From Bimuria novae-zelandiae CBS 107.79 (lineage: Eukaryota; Ascomycota; Dothideomycetes; Pleosporales; Didymosphaeriaceae), in the NCBI GenBank assembly GCA_010015655.1, contig ML976752.1, forward strand, positions 118,626 to 182,625: a stretch of 64,000 nt of DNA, written 5' to 3'. Of this stretch, positions 1-11,891 are shown piece after piece. The notes under the pieces are model-generated. The model was not told the origin of the DNA, searched no databases, and worked only from the letters and a program-made list of their open reading frames with translations. Numbering within the stretch: the first letter of the stretch is position 1; each line of letters starts with the position of its first letter. The position numbers and the translations under genes are program-made.

Positions 1-3000
1 ACGGATAGCTTCTGCGATGTCCGCATCGAGCTCGGGATCAATTGCCATGGTAGGCGAGCTGGATTGTGCGGCACTGGGCTCATGGGTGACAGTATCGCTG
101 CTGGTGGCGAAGCTGCTCTCGCTCTCCCTCCGCTTTGCCTCGTCCATCTGCATCGTCTCTTGCGAGAGCATCGTAGCATAGGCCAGAGCTTCTTCTTCGC
201 TGCCGAGAAGATCGATACCGAAGCGGCCGGCTAGACGGTCTGCACGCTTGCGACGTTCCACTGTATCGCGCTCAAGCTCGTGCTTCTCATCGTCGATGTA
301 ATTCTTCAGGTTCAGGCGTGTGGCACCGACGACACGCTCTCCAGCATTGTTGCTCCCGCGTTCGGAATGGCGGAGACGACGCTTGCTGCTCTTGTATTGA
401 TCCGCCGCGGACGAACTATAACTCCAATATCTGATCTGGTTGCCGACAGATACTGCTCCACGCAGAACGGTTGGGTCGGGATCAAGCACAATGGCTCCAG
501 CGGCGTACATATTGACACCCACGCCTTGGACTGATGCTTGAGCTTGCTGGATACGTCTGCGAGCACGAGTAGCATGACGAGAATGCAGCGTGCGCACAGG
601 CTTGGTATCAGAGGCTAGAGGATCCCAAGCTTGAACGAGTCCGTCATAGCCGCCGATCACGATGTGTAGCGCTGTTAGAGCCAGGCAACTAATCTCTGGA
701 GACTGAGTGTAGATAATTCGAACAGGCTGCACACTGTTTGGGTATTCCGCGCTGCGTGAGACCGGAGCCCGCACATCCCACAGGAGTACTTCGCCAGTCT
801 TCGTGCCAGCAGCGACGAAGCGAGCGCGTTGACCAGGAATATCTGAAGGTGAGGCGGGTTGACTTGCCATGGACATGGGCGAAGCATAGGGTGAAGATGC
901 TGTTGATGTAGTCGAAAACCCAAGCGCAGGATCTTCGGACATGGTCATGGTGGCAAACGTCGAGCAGTCGAGGGCAGTGGTTGCAATCTGTACAATCTTG
1001 GGACCACCCAGTGCCAAATCAGACATCCTCCATTCTTCAACGAGACTGGCTCGTTCGGGTGAGCTGTTCTCAGATGCGTACGATGAGCTACGCATCCGAT
1101 TGGTTGAAGGCCGTTGTTGAGAAGTCTCAGGAGTAGCACCGCCAGATTCACTGAAAAGGGATGTGGTTTGAGATGCTCCTTGAGGAACCACCGGCGTTGA
1201 CGTGATGCTGCCTTTGGCATCATCGCGAGTCTTCCATCGCGTAAAGCGAGTGAGCTTGGCAATATCGCCCTCTTCGAGCCCGCATTCGAACACGACCATG
1301 GCTTCGCCAGCATAGTTGCCATCGTCACCTGCGAAATCGACCTCGAGCCTTCTACGCATATCCCACCCAAGACACATCTTGCGGAAGTCTTTGGGCTTCC
1401 TGGCGATGAATTTTTGGATCTCTTTGGTTTCGGCCATAACTTGATCGTTGCTCAAGCACATGCCGTCCCAGGAGCTTCTTGGTGAGTAGCTCCCGTCCAT
1501 TTCGACGTCGTTGTAGGGATCAGGTCTCGCCGTTCGCCTGCTAGGCTCGACAATATTCCAGTAGACGCTACGTCCAGTGAGCCAAGCCAGGTATTCGGTG
1601 TGATCCTCATTGAGCTGGCCCTTAGGTGCTTGGCTCCGGGTTGGAAACTTCGTCAGATAGAAGAGTTCGCCCAAGGCATTAAGAGTCACAGCCCAAATAC
1701 GATTCTGAGCTTGGCGCTTCAGAGAATAACTCTCGTCAACAGCAATAGCAATGATTGGAACACCCGGACTAAGCACCCAGCGAGCCACGAGTTCGCCGCG
1801 TTGGACACGATTGCCACGCAGTCCATCGGTACCGAGGCTACAAGCTGAAACAACACCAGCTGCAGATCCCATAAGAAGCCCAACCAAGCCATCAGTTAGA
1901 TTGGGAATCACATTGGATTTGGCTATCCAGACGCTGCAGATGGCGCCACCGTCAATGCCAAGCTTAGGCACGCCTGCTTCGGGCAAGGAAAAATCCGTGG
2001 GCTCTGCGATGAAGCGACCTCGTTGCTCGTCCGTAGCTCGATAATAGCAGGATCCCTCAAGACAACCCTGACCATAGATCATGCCGTACTGCTGTGATAC
2101 ATCCATGACATTAGGTTGACCAATCACTTCGCCAGAGCCTAGACCCCATTCGGCGGTACCAGGAAAGCGTTCGGAAAATTGGGCGTAAAAGTTCGGATCG
2201 CTCTGGCCCCATGGGTCGACTTTGGTGGTGGTGGGATCGCTGCTAGTGCACATGCCCACATCGTCTGCTCCGTGAATCAGACGGGGTACTCGCTTATTCA
2301 GACCTGTGCCAAACGTAGCATGCAGGTGATTGACGGTCGTGAAGGTGCAGGCATGGTACATGTTTACTGGACCGTTGTTCTGCGACTGCCCGGAGCGAGA
2401 AGCAGTGGTCGATGGCACCTGGACGGGCTTGCCCCTAGCCAGCGAACGCAGAAGTCGGGTCCGCAATATGTACTCGCTCCTCCATGATGACAACGCAGAG
2501 AGACGCGTAAAGGCACGCTTCTCGTAGCGAAAATTGTCACCTGTCTCTTCCATAGCCAGTCGAACGTCTTCGTCAACCAGCGCCGTAGATCCGGGGAAGT
2601 AGCGACTGAAAGCTTCGCGCCATGCATGAGGGGTGGTGACGAGGCCATTGAAGCGCTTCGAAACTAGAGAGACAGCGGCAAGGTCGTGAGGCGACAGATG
2701 TGAGAGAGCATGTGTCAACACTTCTAAATGGGCGTCAGATATTGAATGGCGTATTTGCTGGCAGCCCTTCTATGGACTTACCATTAGGCAGCTTCGCAAT
2801 CGGACAGCTCTTATCGTCGGGTTTCCTGGTCGATTTGATAACCTCAAAAGCCGGGCCCTGGTGCCTCTTTTTGGGCGTCTGAACCAGTGCATTCTCATAT
2901 TCGGTGATTCTGTTCCTCGGTGAAGGGTTCGTGGGGCTCAGTCTTGCGGTAGCGTCGGGATCGCGGTCGCGACTCGACTCACGCGACGCGTGCTGCTCGG

Positions 3001-3166
3001 CGGCACCCGGAGGCGCTGGTTCTCCCTGCTCCTCAAACTGGTGAGGGAGCAGAGAGAGCTGCTGATGGTGATCCTGGAGTCCATGCTGGGGGGTGGTGGC
3101 AAGGGCTTCGGGGGCAACTTTGGGGGACAGCGTGTTCTGGGAAGCGGGTGTGGGCTCGGATTGCAT
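1..3166 (-). CDS. F-box / WD40-repeat protein with UIM motifs, UFO1-like (3' end outside window)
   Basis: Likely the substrate-recognition subunit of an SCF ubiquitin ligase. Exon 1 is 3166-2782, intron 2781-2724 (gtaagt...tttag, 58 bp), exon 2 runs from 2723 past the window start; 1036 residues are visible. Splicing rebuilds the F-box: AKLPN joins EVLTHALSHLSPHDLAAVSL (about residues 125-170). The middle holds WD-like units ending in LLWDVRA (near 777) and a GGYDGLVQAWD unit (near 825). Near the C-terminus are a UIM-like segment SEEEALAYATMLSQE (about 965-980) and a second, DPELDADIAEAIR, interrupted by the edge. F-box plus WD40 plus C-terminal UIMs is the layout of yeast Ufo1. The N-terminal ~120 residues are Gln/Pro-rich and low complexity. 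I read the frame as open throughout exon 2 but could not test for a further intron. Family call is good; orthology to Ufo1 is inferred. Confidence 0.8.
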
Positions 3167-3483
3167 AAAACTGAGAGCGCGGATATGGGCTGTTCGCAGT
3201 AGACCGAGCTTACAAATGCTGCTCAGTCAGAGATTGTTTGGCTTCGTGCGGGGTATACAGTATCGTGATGAATTCGTAAGGAGTGGTGTTGTGAAGTTTT
3301 GGAGTGGGTGGTGGATGCCAAGAAAAGAAGATGACGCGAGACGCGCTCCAATCAGTCGCCCGCGAGTTCGACACTATCGCTAGCGCCCGTATTCACACGA
3401 TATCTTGACGACATTGGGATCAGGCCTCTTGTTTACTCAAATCGATTGATCTGTATAAGCTACCCGGCCCTAGCGGCTGCTGC
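3167..3483. other. Upstream region of the F-box/WD40 gene, then edge of the repeat nest
   Basis: About 300 bases of normal composition, presumably promoter and 5' UTR of the minus-strand gene. I see no second gene. From about 3484 the sequence changes to AT-rich, CpA/TpG-poor DNA. A perfect 8-bp hairpin (GGCCGTGC, TCC loop, GCACGGCC) sits at 3503-3521, just inside that edge. Confidence 0.5.
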
Positions 3484-4062
3484 GCAGTTTTTCAGCGAAA
3501 AAGGCCGTGCTCCGCACGGCCCTACTAGCTCAACGACCAACGCAACCATCGAACCACGCCTAATTTACATGGAAAAAATGCCAAAAGTCGGGAAGGAGGT
3601 CTCCTAGTACACGCGCGAGTGTTAGATTATTAAAAAAGGCAATAGTAGAGCTATAAAAAGCTACGCGGCCTAAAGTTAGCGCGTACTATCGTAATTATAA
3701 TACTAGCTATCTCTGCTAACGCCTACAACGCGCACTTTATAGTAGCTATAGTAAGTTAACTTGCCCTAGCACTAATAAAAGGCTCTTTATAAAATAAGAT
3801 ATCGCGCTTAAACGTTCCTGCGGCGCTATTAATAACGTTAAATTTAGTATTATAAAGAAGCGTATATAGTAGCAGGCTAACACGCTATTAGCTAAAGTAT
3901 ATAAAGGAGATAATAACCTGCCACGCGTTAGTATTAATTAGATATTTTATTAGCTTAGCTCTTATATAAGTATTATAAAATAAAAGTAAAACTAATTAAT
4001 CCAGCTTAAAAGCTAGCGTAGCTACTAGATAGCCTTAAAATATAGTTTAATAAGTTATAAGT
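3484..4062 (+). pseudogene. RIP-degraded remnant, possibly N-terminus of a pogo-type transposase
   Basis: From about 3570 a plus-strand reading through stops gives MPKVGKEV, then a segment ending YNTSYLC-x-RLQRAL. This resembles the N-terminal Psq/CENP-B helix-turn-helix of fungal pogo transposases, where YNTSYSTLRRRL is typical. Stops are TAA/TAG at positions consistent with mutated CAA/CAG. Composition is strongly AT-rich. The assignment rests on a short resemblance and is tentative. Confidence 0.3.
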
Positions 4063-4561
4063 TGTTAGATTGGTAGAGGTTCTGGGCCTTTAGCGATAAT
4101 TAGGTGGCTGGAAAGCTAAGTAATGTAGTTAGCCAAAGCACCTGAAAAGGCCTTAGGGTATAGAGATAAGATGTCACGAGAGCAACGAGCAGAGAGAGCT
4201 TAGTTTAGAGAGCTGGGTTGATTGTGCTTCGTTCGGTATCTACGTATAGGTACAAGACGTTGGATAAGGAGAAAAGGTTTTCTCCCCCTATCTAGCGTGG
4301 ATCTATCTATCTCGCTTAGTTTAGGTGCTAGTACCTAGATGGCTAGCGTCGTGTCTAACCAATCAGAAGCAAGCTTCGGGGTCTGGGCTATTAGACCTTT
4401 AGGGCTAAGGCTATTAGACCTTCGGTTCCCGAAGTATAAGTTTGAAGGAGAAGCCTATGTACTAATGTACTATTATTAATAGTACGTCTGGGTTATCAGG
4501 TTGCCTAGGAGGTTATCGTGATATAAGAAAATAGAATAGCATTAATCTAAAAAACCTAACA
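4063..4561. repeat. Candidate LTR, 499 bp
   Basis: Starts TGTTAGATTGG and ends CCTAACA, giving 6-bp terminal inverted repeats TGTTAG/CTAACA as in LTRs, and retains more CpA/TpG than its surroundings. No matching copy was seen in the window. The flanking pentamers (TAAGT on the left, CATAT on the right) do not form a duplication, so it would be one end of a larger element or a decayed solo copy. The intervening DNA to 4847 is AT-rich without recognisable content. Confidence 0.35.
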
Positions 4562-4847
4562 CATATTAGTGATATTATCAAACCCTATTAAATCTAACAT
4601 AAGTAACGTATATACATAGTAAGCTAATTAGTTAAGCGAGCTAATCACTCCACTCTGCCAAGACCCTATTAAAATCTAGACTATACACGATTGTATAGAA
4701 CAACTATAAACAGCTATTAAAAATCGTAATAGGCTAATCTATTTAGAATCTACCTTTATAAGTTACTTATAGATGCGTAAGTTATACCTAGTCTTACTAT
4801 AGAGTTAATAGTACTACTAAGTTAATTTATTTTTATTAGCGCGTACC

Positions 4848-5233
4848 TGTAACAGGAACAATCGCTCGTCGACACGAGAACCCTTGGCCAGTCAAGACAG
4901 GATTCGAGATCATCCGAAAACCGACACTCATCCGTATCGGACCAATTTCGGATCTATCAGACCGATGGGGAACTACGGATCCGATTCGGACCTATTTCGG
5001 ATCCATCAGACCGACGGTCAACCTATGGCAGATATGTGCTAGCTAGCCATCTGGGAAGAGGTGTATTTAGAGGAGCTTGGGGCCTTTGTAGTTCAGTACC
5101 TTTTCCGTATCCTTTCGTACCAGACCTATAGGCACTTAATTCATTCGAGGCTACATTCTTATACACGCACTCCCACATGCCTCTGCTAGGAGATACGCCG
5201 ACATCGATCCTTTGAGTGACCTGCGCCGATACA
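4848..5233. repeat. Solo LTR, 386 bp, with 5-bp target duplication
   Basis: Begins TGTAACAGG and ends CCGATACA, and is flanked directly on both sides by GTACC (4843-4847 and 5234-5238). A TG...CA sequence between 5-bp duplications with no internal region is the product expected from recombination between two LTRs. It contains a diverged internal repeat (about 4936-5020; units carrying TTTCGGATC and ATCAGACCGA). Its base composition is close to genic DNA, unlike the RIP-degraded sequence around it. Confidence 0.7.
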
Positions 5234-5725
5234 GTACCCTTTTCTTTACTTTCTTTTTATTACTACGCGCCGTAAAGTCTTTTAGAATAGCTAGTTACTA
5301 GCAATTAGCAGTTATAAGAACTCTTTTTTACTATAATTACTTTTTTTATATAACTTTTTATTATGTAGTAGCCTTATTAGTGGCTTAAAGCTTAGCGCCT
5401 TTTATAAGCTTTTTAACTACTTTAACTATTAAAGTTAAAGAACTATCTATATAAGATTGATTTTTTTAGATTATTAGCGTTAATTACAACCCTAGTTCTA
5501 GTATATTACTTAGTATTTACAACTACCACGTACTATTGCGTATAGTATAAGATAAAGGCATACGTAAATAAATATTAAGCTTTAATATTATAGCTTATAG
5601 ATTTAATAGGACTAAACTAGCGTCTTAAAAGCCTCCTTAAATATTACTTTAAGTAATTATAGCCTTAAAAGTAGTAATAAAGTAAGGTAAAAACTCAATT
5701 TTAGTAATATACGTAAACTAGTAAC
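5234..5725. other. AT-rich RIP-type DNA, no recognisable content
   Basis: TpA-rich, nearly without CpA or TpG, stops in all frames. It is the continuation of whatever sequence the solo LTR entered. Nothing identifiable was seen. Confidence 0.6.
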
Positions 5726-6045
5726 TGTTAGGATCCGTTGAGACCCAACATGACGCGAGGCGGGGTATGGCCACTTATCCGTGCGACCAGCCAAGGTTCC
5801 TGACTCAGCCACAGATTACGTGACCATGTCACGCGTCCCAGAAGTATCGGGCGTCCCAGAAGTATCTTGGCATATGGGACTTTGGGATTCTTGGGACACC
5901 TGGGATTCGTAGGACGAGTTATGTATATAGGGACACGAGGATAGTCTTCTATCATCGTGTTTAACCTGTTTATTAATCTATCGTTTAGATCTAAATAAGC
6001 AACCTTATTGATTTGATTATGTTATACCTACCTTTAATACTAACA
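5726..6045 (+). repeat. Candidate copia-type LTR, 320 bp
   Basis: Starts TGTTAGGATCC and ends ATACTAACA (6-bp inverted ends TGTTAG/CTAACA). It is followed by a moderately GC-rich leader (6046-6180) and then a degraded gag-like region. GTAAC on the left and CCCTA on the right do not match, as expected for a 5' LTR joined to its internal region. The partner LTR was not found in the window, so the element is incomplete or rearranged. Confidence 0.5.
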
Positions 6046-6500
6046 CCCTAGTGACAAGCGCAAGCTATCACTACGACCCTCTCTCGTCCTACTACAGTAT
6101 TCCTGCCCAAGAACCAACCTTAGCCCCTTAGGAACCAGCTATCCCTTTGGGATCTTAACAGTAACGTATTAGATCCTTAGCTTGGCGCCTATACGCCTTC
6201 TTGAAAGGCGAGAAATAACCTATATTAAGTGGCTATAAGAGGTACGATACATATAGAGGCATATAAAGAGTAATAATTTTATTATTCTTATAGTATTACT
6301 AGAATTTAAGCAAGTTATGACTCTTATAGCTATTAATAATAAGTAAACATGCTATACTAATAATACGCCTCTTTATATACGCGTTAAAGTACTTTAACTA
6401 CTATAAACTAAACTTGTTTATTATTAAACTATTCTTAAAGACTATAATAACCTAATTATAAGGTAGATCATTCTCTTAGTACCAGGCAGAGAGGTAGTGC
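6046..6500 (+). pseudogene. Degraded copia gag-like remnant
   Basis: Plus-strand reading gives AWRLYAFLKGEK, then LSGYKRYDTYREAYKE, and later TKVLQLLQTKL-like text. The W-x-R...L core followed by a length of helix resembles copia Gag. Many TAA/TAG codons interrupt it. It directly follows the candidate LTR, which supports the reading, but the similarity is weak. Confidence 0.4.
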
Positions 6501-7074
6501 TTACCCTAGAAGATAAGGAAGGGTGAAATCACCTAGCCTATTATATTAATACCCAAAATAGTTATTATCTACTTTTAGCTATCCTACTACACGCTCTTTA
6601 GCTTACCTTAACGCTTAAAGCCTATAATAACTACTCTTATTAATATTATACCTATTATAAAGCTAGACTTATTAAAGTTATAAGTATTCTTAACTAGGAT
6701 ACTATGCTTGGCTTTAGTATTCTCTATAAGCTAGAACTAGTCTTATATAACTTTAGGATCCTTACAGAGAGCTCTTTTATAGTTATACTTTTAATTAAAC
6801 TTAACTTAGAGCTCTAGCTAGTACTTTATAAAGTAGTAAAACTACTTTTAATTAACTAGCTTAAAGTAGCGTGCAGCTAGTAAAAAAGTAACTATATTTT
6901 TTACAGTAGTAAGCTAGGGCGGAAATTCTTATATATCTAGGTTAAGTCTATACTATATAATTGTCTATTCCTTTCTTATAGTAAGCTTTATTAAGTCAGA
7001 TACGTAATTACGTTAAAAGGTAGTTCTAGCACATCGTGTACTTAGTATACTTTAAAATATATTATAGATAGTTA
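6501..7074. other. RIP-degraded repeat DNA up to the Fot1 insertion
   Basis: AT-rich, stop-rich in all frames, no protein family recognised. It is the left part of the sequence interrupted by the element at 7075. Confidence 0.5.
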
Positions 7075-8929
7075 GAGTCCCCCCCCCAGATTTGACCCAA
7101 CCCTAGATTTAACCCAGCAAAAGCACGCGACGCGCATGCATCACGCGTTATCCCCACCAATGCCTCCCTAAACACCAAAAAGACAATCAAATCGCGAAAT
7201 TTAAATACAAAATACTTTATATACCTTTTAAAATAAAGATTTTTCTTCTCTAAATTCTGCTACAGACTTCTTTAAAGTTTCGCGACGCACCTTACACCGT
7301 AGACATTACGGTGGCTTAACGCAGTCTGTAAGCCACGAAATAGCTTAGATCCTGTTAAACATGGAAGAAAAGACTCTTGTACGATAGATTAAGAACTACA
7401 CTATTACTAGAACCTAAATTACCTACTTAATACTAAAGGAGCTTACCCTCCTTATATAGGCCGCACGCGTTACGCACACGTTATAACTAGCCTCTCCTTT
7501 ATAATTACTCTCCTATATTAATAATAAATAGATTACACGTTTCTAAAAGAGGAACCCTAAAATAGAAGGGGTATTTGCTAGGTATCTTAAGCATTTATAA
7601 AAGGAAGAAGCATCCTACGCGCGTGTAGAGCGCTGGTTCAACGCAGTAGCTTTAAAAATAGAGGAGCATGCGTACCTCCCTTCGGATATATAAAACATGG
7701 ATAAGTCAGGATTCGGTGTTAGTAAGGAGTAGATTATAAAGGTATTAGTATACCTTAATGCTGCTTAAAAGGACAAAGTAATTGCTAGGAAGTAAGAATA
7801 GGTTATAGATATTAAATACATTAATACTATAGGTAAAGCGCTAGCTCCCCTCCTAATCTTTAAAGGAAATAACATTAATACACGATAGATTAATAAGCAA
7901 TCGCCTCTAGGGTGGCATTTTACTACTAGTAAGAATAGCTAGACATTAAATAACCTAGGTCTAGAATGGCTAAAGAGAGTATTTAATCTATTAACCCGCG
8001 ATAAGGCTGCGGGGCGCTAGCGTTTACTTATCGCGGATAGACATAGAAGTTATATACGCGCAGATTTTATTACCTACTATATAAGAAATTAGATTAATTT
8101 TCTAATTATGCCTGCTTATTGCTTGCATATACTCTAACCTCTTAATCTTAGTATCTTTTCGGCGTTTAAACGGTATTACTCCTGTAAGACGCATGCGATA
8201 TCCTGGCTTAGCTTACAGCGCATCCCGTAATTAGAGTGGATAAAATTACTATCCTGCGCACGAGAAAAGGTAATATTAAAGAAAAATATACTTAGTAAAT
8301 AGCGTGCTATTAGCTTATAGCCTGCGTTACCTATGCGCGTCCTTAGTAACCTGTCTTGTAAGTCGCCCCCGCTATTGCCTGTCCTAGCTATACTATAACA
8401 AGCGACTAATCTAGATCTCTCTCTACTACAGAGCTCTCCTCTAGAGCTAGTAGAACTACTAAGATTAAATAAGTAATTTATAGAGTCGCTTTGCGAGGAT
8501 CCCGCAGTCCTCTTGCTGGTGAAACGCTATATAGAGTAGATAACACGCCTTTGCGAAATGCAGAATGCTATAATAGCTATTTAAGCTAAGTAGATTGCAG
8601 ATTAGTCTAAGCTTCTTTAGAAGCGAAAGAAGGCTAAGAAAGGAAAAAGAGTTTAACTAGAAAGTTAATTAATCTATATAATAACGGAAGTGTTGCAGAT
8701 CGTCCGCGAGGAGGAGGCGAAGCTAATAATAAAATAAGTAAGGGGGCGCCTATAAAAGGTTGTAGTACTAGAAGAAGATAGTTAGGAGGAAGCGGAAGGT
8801 TCGGATTATTCAGTAGATAGTTTATTAGAGGGGCTGGCAAAGCGCACGCGACGCGCAATGCAATCGCGTGCGTAGAGTTAATTTTGCTGGGTTAAATCTA
8901 GGGTTGGGTCAAATCTGGGGGGGAGACTC
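7075..8929 (+). mobile_element. Fot1/pogo-like DNA transposon, 1855 bp, TIRs and TA duplication
   Basis: Bounded by 48-bp terminal inverted repeats (7075-7122 and 8882-8929) that differ at one base, GAGTCC versus GAGTCT, before a C tract and AGATTTGACCCAACCC. TA lies on both sides (7073-7074, 8930-8931). Size, TA target and a DDE transposase are those of fungal Fot1/pogo elements. The TIRs are far better preserved than the coding part. It appears to interrupt an older degraded repeat, since pogo-like coding sequence continues beyond its right end. Confidence 0.9.
7361..8875 (+). pseudogene. Fot1/pogo transposase, RIP-inactivated
   Basis: A single 505-codon frame from ATG 7361 to TAG 8873-8875 reads as a transposase through many in-frame TAA/TAG codons. 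The N-terminal part (MEEKTLV...ITRFQKRNPKI) corresponds to the CENP-B-type HTH. The DDE domain shows NMDKSGFGVS (first Asp), LIADRHRSYIRADF (second Asp) and HILQPLNLSIFSAFKRYY, where the third conserved Asp of the LQPLD motif is Asn (AAT). The C-terminus is basic (KRKKAKKGK). The nearly full Fot1 length (504 versus about 540 residues) and absence of indels suggest decay by point mutation alone. Confidence 0.85.
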
Positions 8930-9139
8930 TATAGCGTGTTATTATAATAGTATTACGTTTTATTTAATAGCGTAAAGCGTAAGCTATAATTAAGTTTCCT
9001 TTAATTCTAGTAGTTTATTGCATTATTACGATATTACGTTATACTATTATTTATAGTATATTTTAATAGGGTCTTAGCAAAGTAATTAGGTCGCTATACA
9101 GATACGTTATATAAGTACTACTTTAGTATTTATAACTTA

Positions 9140-10200
9140 AATATATAATATAAATAAAACGGGAATCTATATAGGTATTATAAAGGACCAGCATGTATAT
9201 ATATATATATAACGCGGGTGTTAAGTTCTTATATCTATCGCGATAAATAAAGAGCTTATTTTAATTATAAAGTACTGCTACGCTAATAGCTAAGTTATTA
9301 TACCTATACATATTATTAAAATAAAGTTAATTTAAAGTAATAAGTAGAAAATTTATTTTAAAATTACTTTATAAATATAACTAATAGTAGCTACGCTAAC
9401 AACTTTACAGCTATAGACTAAATAAAATATTTTACTAAAATAATTAAAGAAAGAGCCTAAGACGCGTAGAGACTATTTCTTTTTAATAGCTATAGATTTT
9501 ATCCTACTAAAGAGTTTATTTAGTATGCTAAGCGTAATTATATATAGCTTTTTACCCTCTCTCTACACACTACTTATCTCCTTTAGCATTTTAACGTGGG
9601 TTATTTTTAGCCTTAAAATTAGTATTACGCTTAGGTACTTAACTAGGCTTCTTATATAAGCGCTATAGAAACTTAATGCTTAAATTTCTTAGTAACTTTT
9701 TTATAAATTAGAGGGTAATCGTTTACGTCTTATATAGTTAAAGGAGGCTAGCGTAAAATAGGCCTAGCGTGTCACGATGCCTATATATACTATCCTATGC
9801 CTTGTAACGATAGCTATTGTTACTCGTTCCTTTTGGGGATGTATGGCGGTGTGGTATAGGGCGACGTACATTACATAGCGTCTTTTTACCCTAAGCAGGT
9901 AATCGCGCCTCTAAGGGCTTAGGAGGCTACCTCAGCTATAGAGTATACCAAGGGAGAGGATAACAACGTAGAGAGGCCCTTAGCTCCTACTATAGAGTCG
10001 TCTAAGGAGGAGGACAACGACGGCATTCCTATAGTACTTTGGGGCCTCTCTCCTCCTACGCACGGGTGCCTACTCCGCTAGCTACTAGGCGCTATAGGTA
10101 CGCCGCTATTTATAGAGCTCTTTTAACCTTTTTAAATGCTAAAACCCCGTCTATTGCCTGGCGAGATATGCTAGAATACGCAAAAAAAATATATATATAC
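9140..10200 (+). pseudogene. Second pogo-type transposase, C-terminal half, RIP-degraded
   Basis: Immediately right of the Fot1 element, plus-strand reading gives YANNFTAID, then IKERAQDAQRLFLFNSYRF, PTKEFIQYA, and TLSLHTTYLLQHFNVGYFQP. This is the pogo DDE core (LLxDGYxSHxTKEFI; LPPHTTHLLQPLDVGxFQP). The second catalytic Asp reads Asn and the QPLD Asp also reads Asn, with stops throughout. A tail ending FQMLKPRLLPGEIC matches fungal pogo C-termini. The N-terminal half would lie left of 7075 but I could not recognise it there. Confidence 0.6.
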
Positions 10201-11647
10201 TTAATTTAAAAAAAAACTATTAAGTATATATTTAAAAAGTAGATACTACGCGAATAAAAAAAGACGTAATTTTAGTACTTAAAAGTAGCTTAATAATAGC
10301 TAATAAATTAATAGGTTAGAAGTAAGCTTTTTATGAAATAAAAACTACTTAGCATACTCGCTCTAAGCGTTATAAATATAATTATTATATAATTAATACT
10401 AGTAAGGGTCATAATACGCTGGAGATTACTATAAGATAGCTATAAAAAAGGTAGTTAATAAAATAATTAAGTAAGAATTTATTCTTACAGCGCGCAATAA
10501 AAGACGCTTATAAAGCATTTTAATATATAAAACAAAATACTATTAAACATACCTAACTAGGGTAAAAAGTTAAGTAAATATTATAATAAGGATCTCCTTA
10601 TTACGCGTGACACTTCTTATATAACTATATTTAATAGCCCTATATATAAAACTGTAGTAAATAAACTAACGCGTTAAGAGTGTAAAGTTACTAACCTAGT
10701 ACTAGCTAAGTACTTTTAGAATTTATATAGGAGATTTATATAATAACTAGAGCATAGAGGTAACTTTATGTAATAATGGCATGTGGTATGTAAAGGGACA
10801 CGTGGCGACTCGCTTATAGAAGCTAAGATTAAACACTAGTTCTAACATTACTTATATATATATTATACTATGTAAGAATACACCAGCTTTAGTATTCCTG
10901 TGCGTACCTTTTGGTACAGTGGGGAAGTCACATAGTATTCGCTTACTAAGCAGGGCGCTTAGCTTATTACACTTTAAGGCAAGGTCTTTTATTATAGAAA
11001 GCTTAATTTTAGTACTTTAAGTTGCGTACGTTAACTGTAGTAGTAAAGATCTCTACACGTAGTGCTTATAACGCAAAAGAGTAGCGCCTACGCCTATGCT
11101 TAATAATTAATAGTATATGTAAGGGGCTGGGTGCTTAAGGAGTCAGAGGTGCTAAAAGAATACTTATATATTTAATAAAAAGTCTAAAGTTAAGCCTTAG
11201 ACGTTAAACTTATATATTTAGGATTTATATAAATAAAAGTTAATGATTGAAGGGAATAACTAGACGCAGCTTCTTATAAAGAAAACTCTTTATATCTTAT
11301 CTTATTACATAGCTTTATAGTTATTTTATTATCTACTTATAATCCTCTTGCTATTATAAACCTTTTACTAGTTTTATTCTTGCATGTTTAATTTTATATT
11401 CTTGCTATAAGTCGTTATTGTAGCAGTGTATTCGCGCTAATGCGTTTATGTATTATTATATATATATAATTACTTCTCGCCTAGCTTCTAAATCTTACTT
11501 TTTTATATTTTTTTATCTTAATTTTATATACTATAACGTCTTGCTTTTAGCCTAGTTTTCTTTAACTTTATAATCTAATTTCTCTCCTTATTTTAATAAG
11601 ATAGCTAATCCTTTACGTAATACCTATGCAGCGAAGACATTTAGGCA
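10201..11647. other. RIP-degraded DNA left of the outer gypsy insertion
   Basis: AT-rich with dense stops. A slightly richer patch at about 10770-10950 keeps CpA/TpG but codes for nothing I recognise. The sequence resumes at 31116 on the far side of the outer gypsy element, as the shared TTAAA shows. Confidence 0.5.
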
Positions 11648-11652
11648 TTAAA

Positions 11653-11891
11653 TGTTAGAGGCTAGGCCTCTGAAGTACTCGGCTAAGAAACCTCGTGGCC
11701 TAAGCCTTAAGCAACTCTAAGGGCCACTAGGATACCTTTAGAATATTAGGAAACAGACCTAGCCCTTTAAAGTTAGTTCTTTTTACTTAGAAGCTATATA
11801 TATAGCGTAAGAAAAAGCTACTTAAACTTTTTATTAAATTTATTTATATTTTTTTAGTATCTTAGGTTCCCTAGGCCTAAAGTCCCTTATA
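11653..11891 (+). repeat. 5' LTR of outer gypsy element (239 bp)
   Basis: Begins TGTTAGAGGCTAGGCCTC and ends CCCTTATA, where the partner has CCCTTACA. It aligns along its whole length to 30871-31110. Its left half is nearly unmutated while its right half, facing the element interior, carries many C-to-T and G-to-A differences. Confidence 0.9.

Noticed and set aside
8634..8858. Leucine-rich minus-strand frame in the Fot1 element
   Set aside because: Antisense of the charged C-terminus of the transposase.
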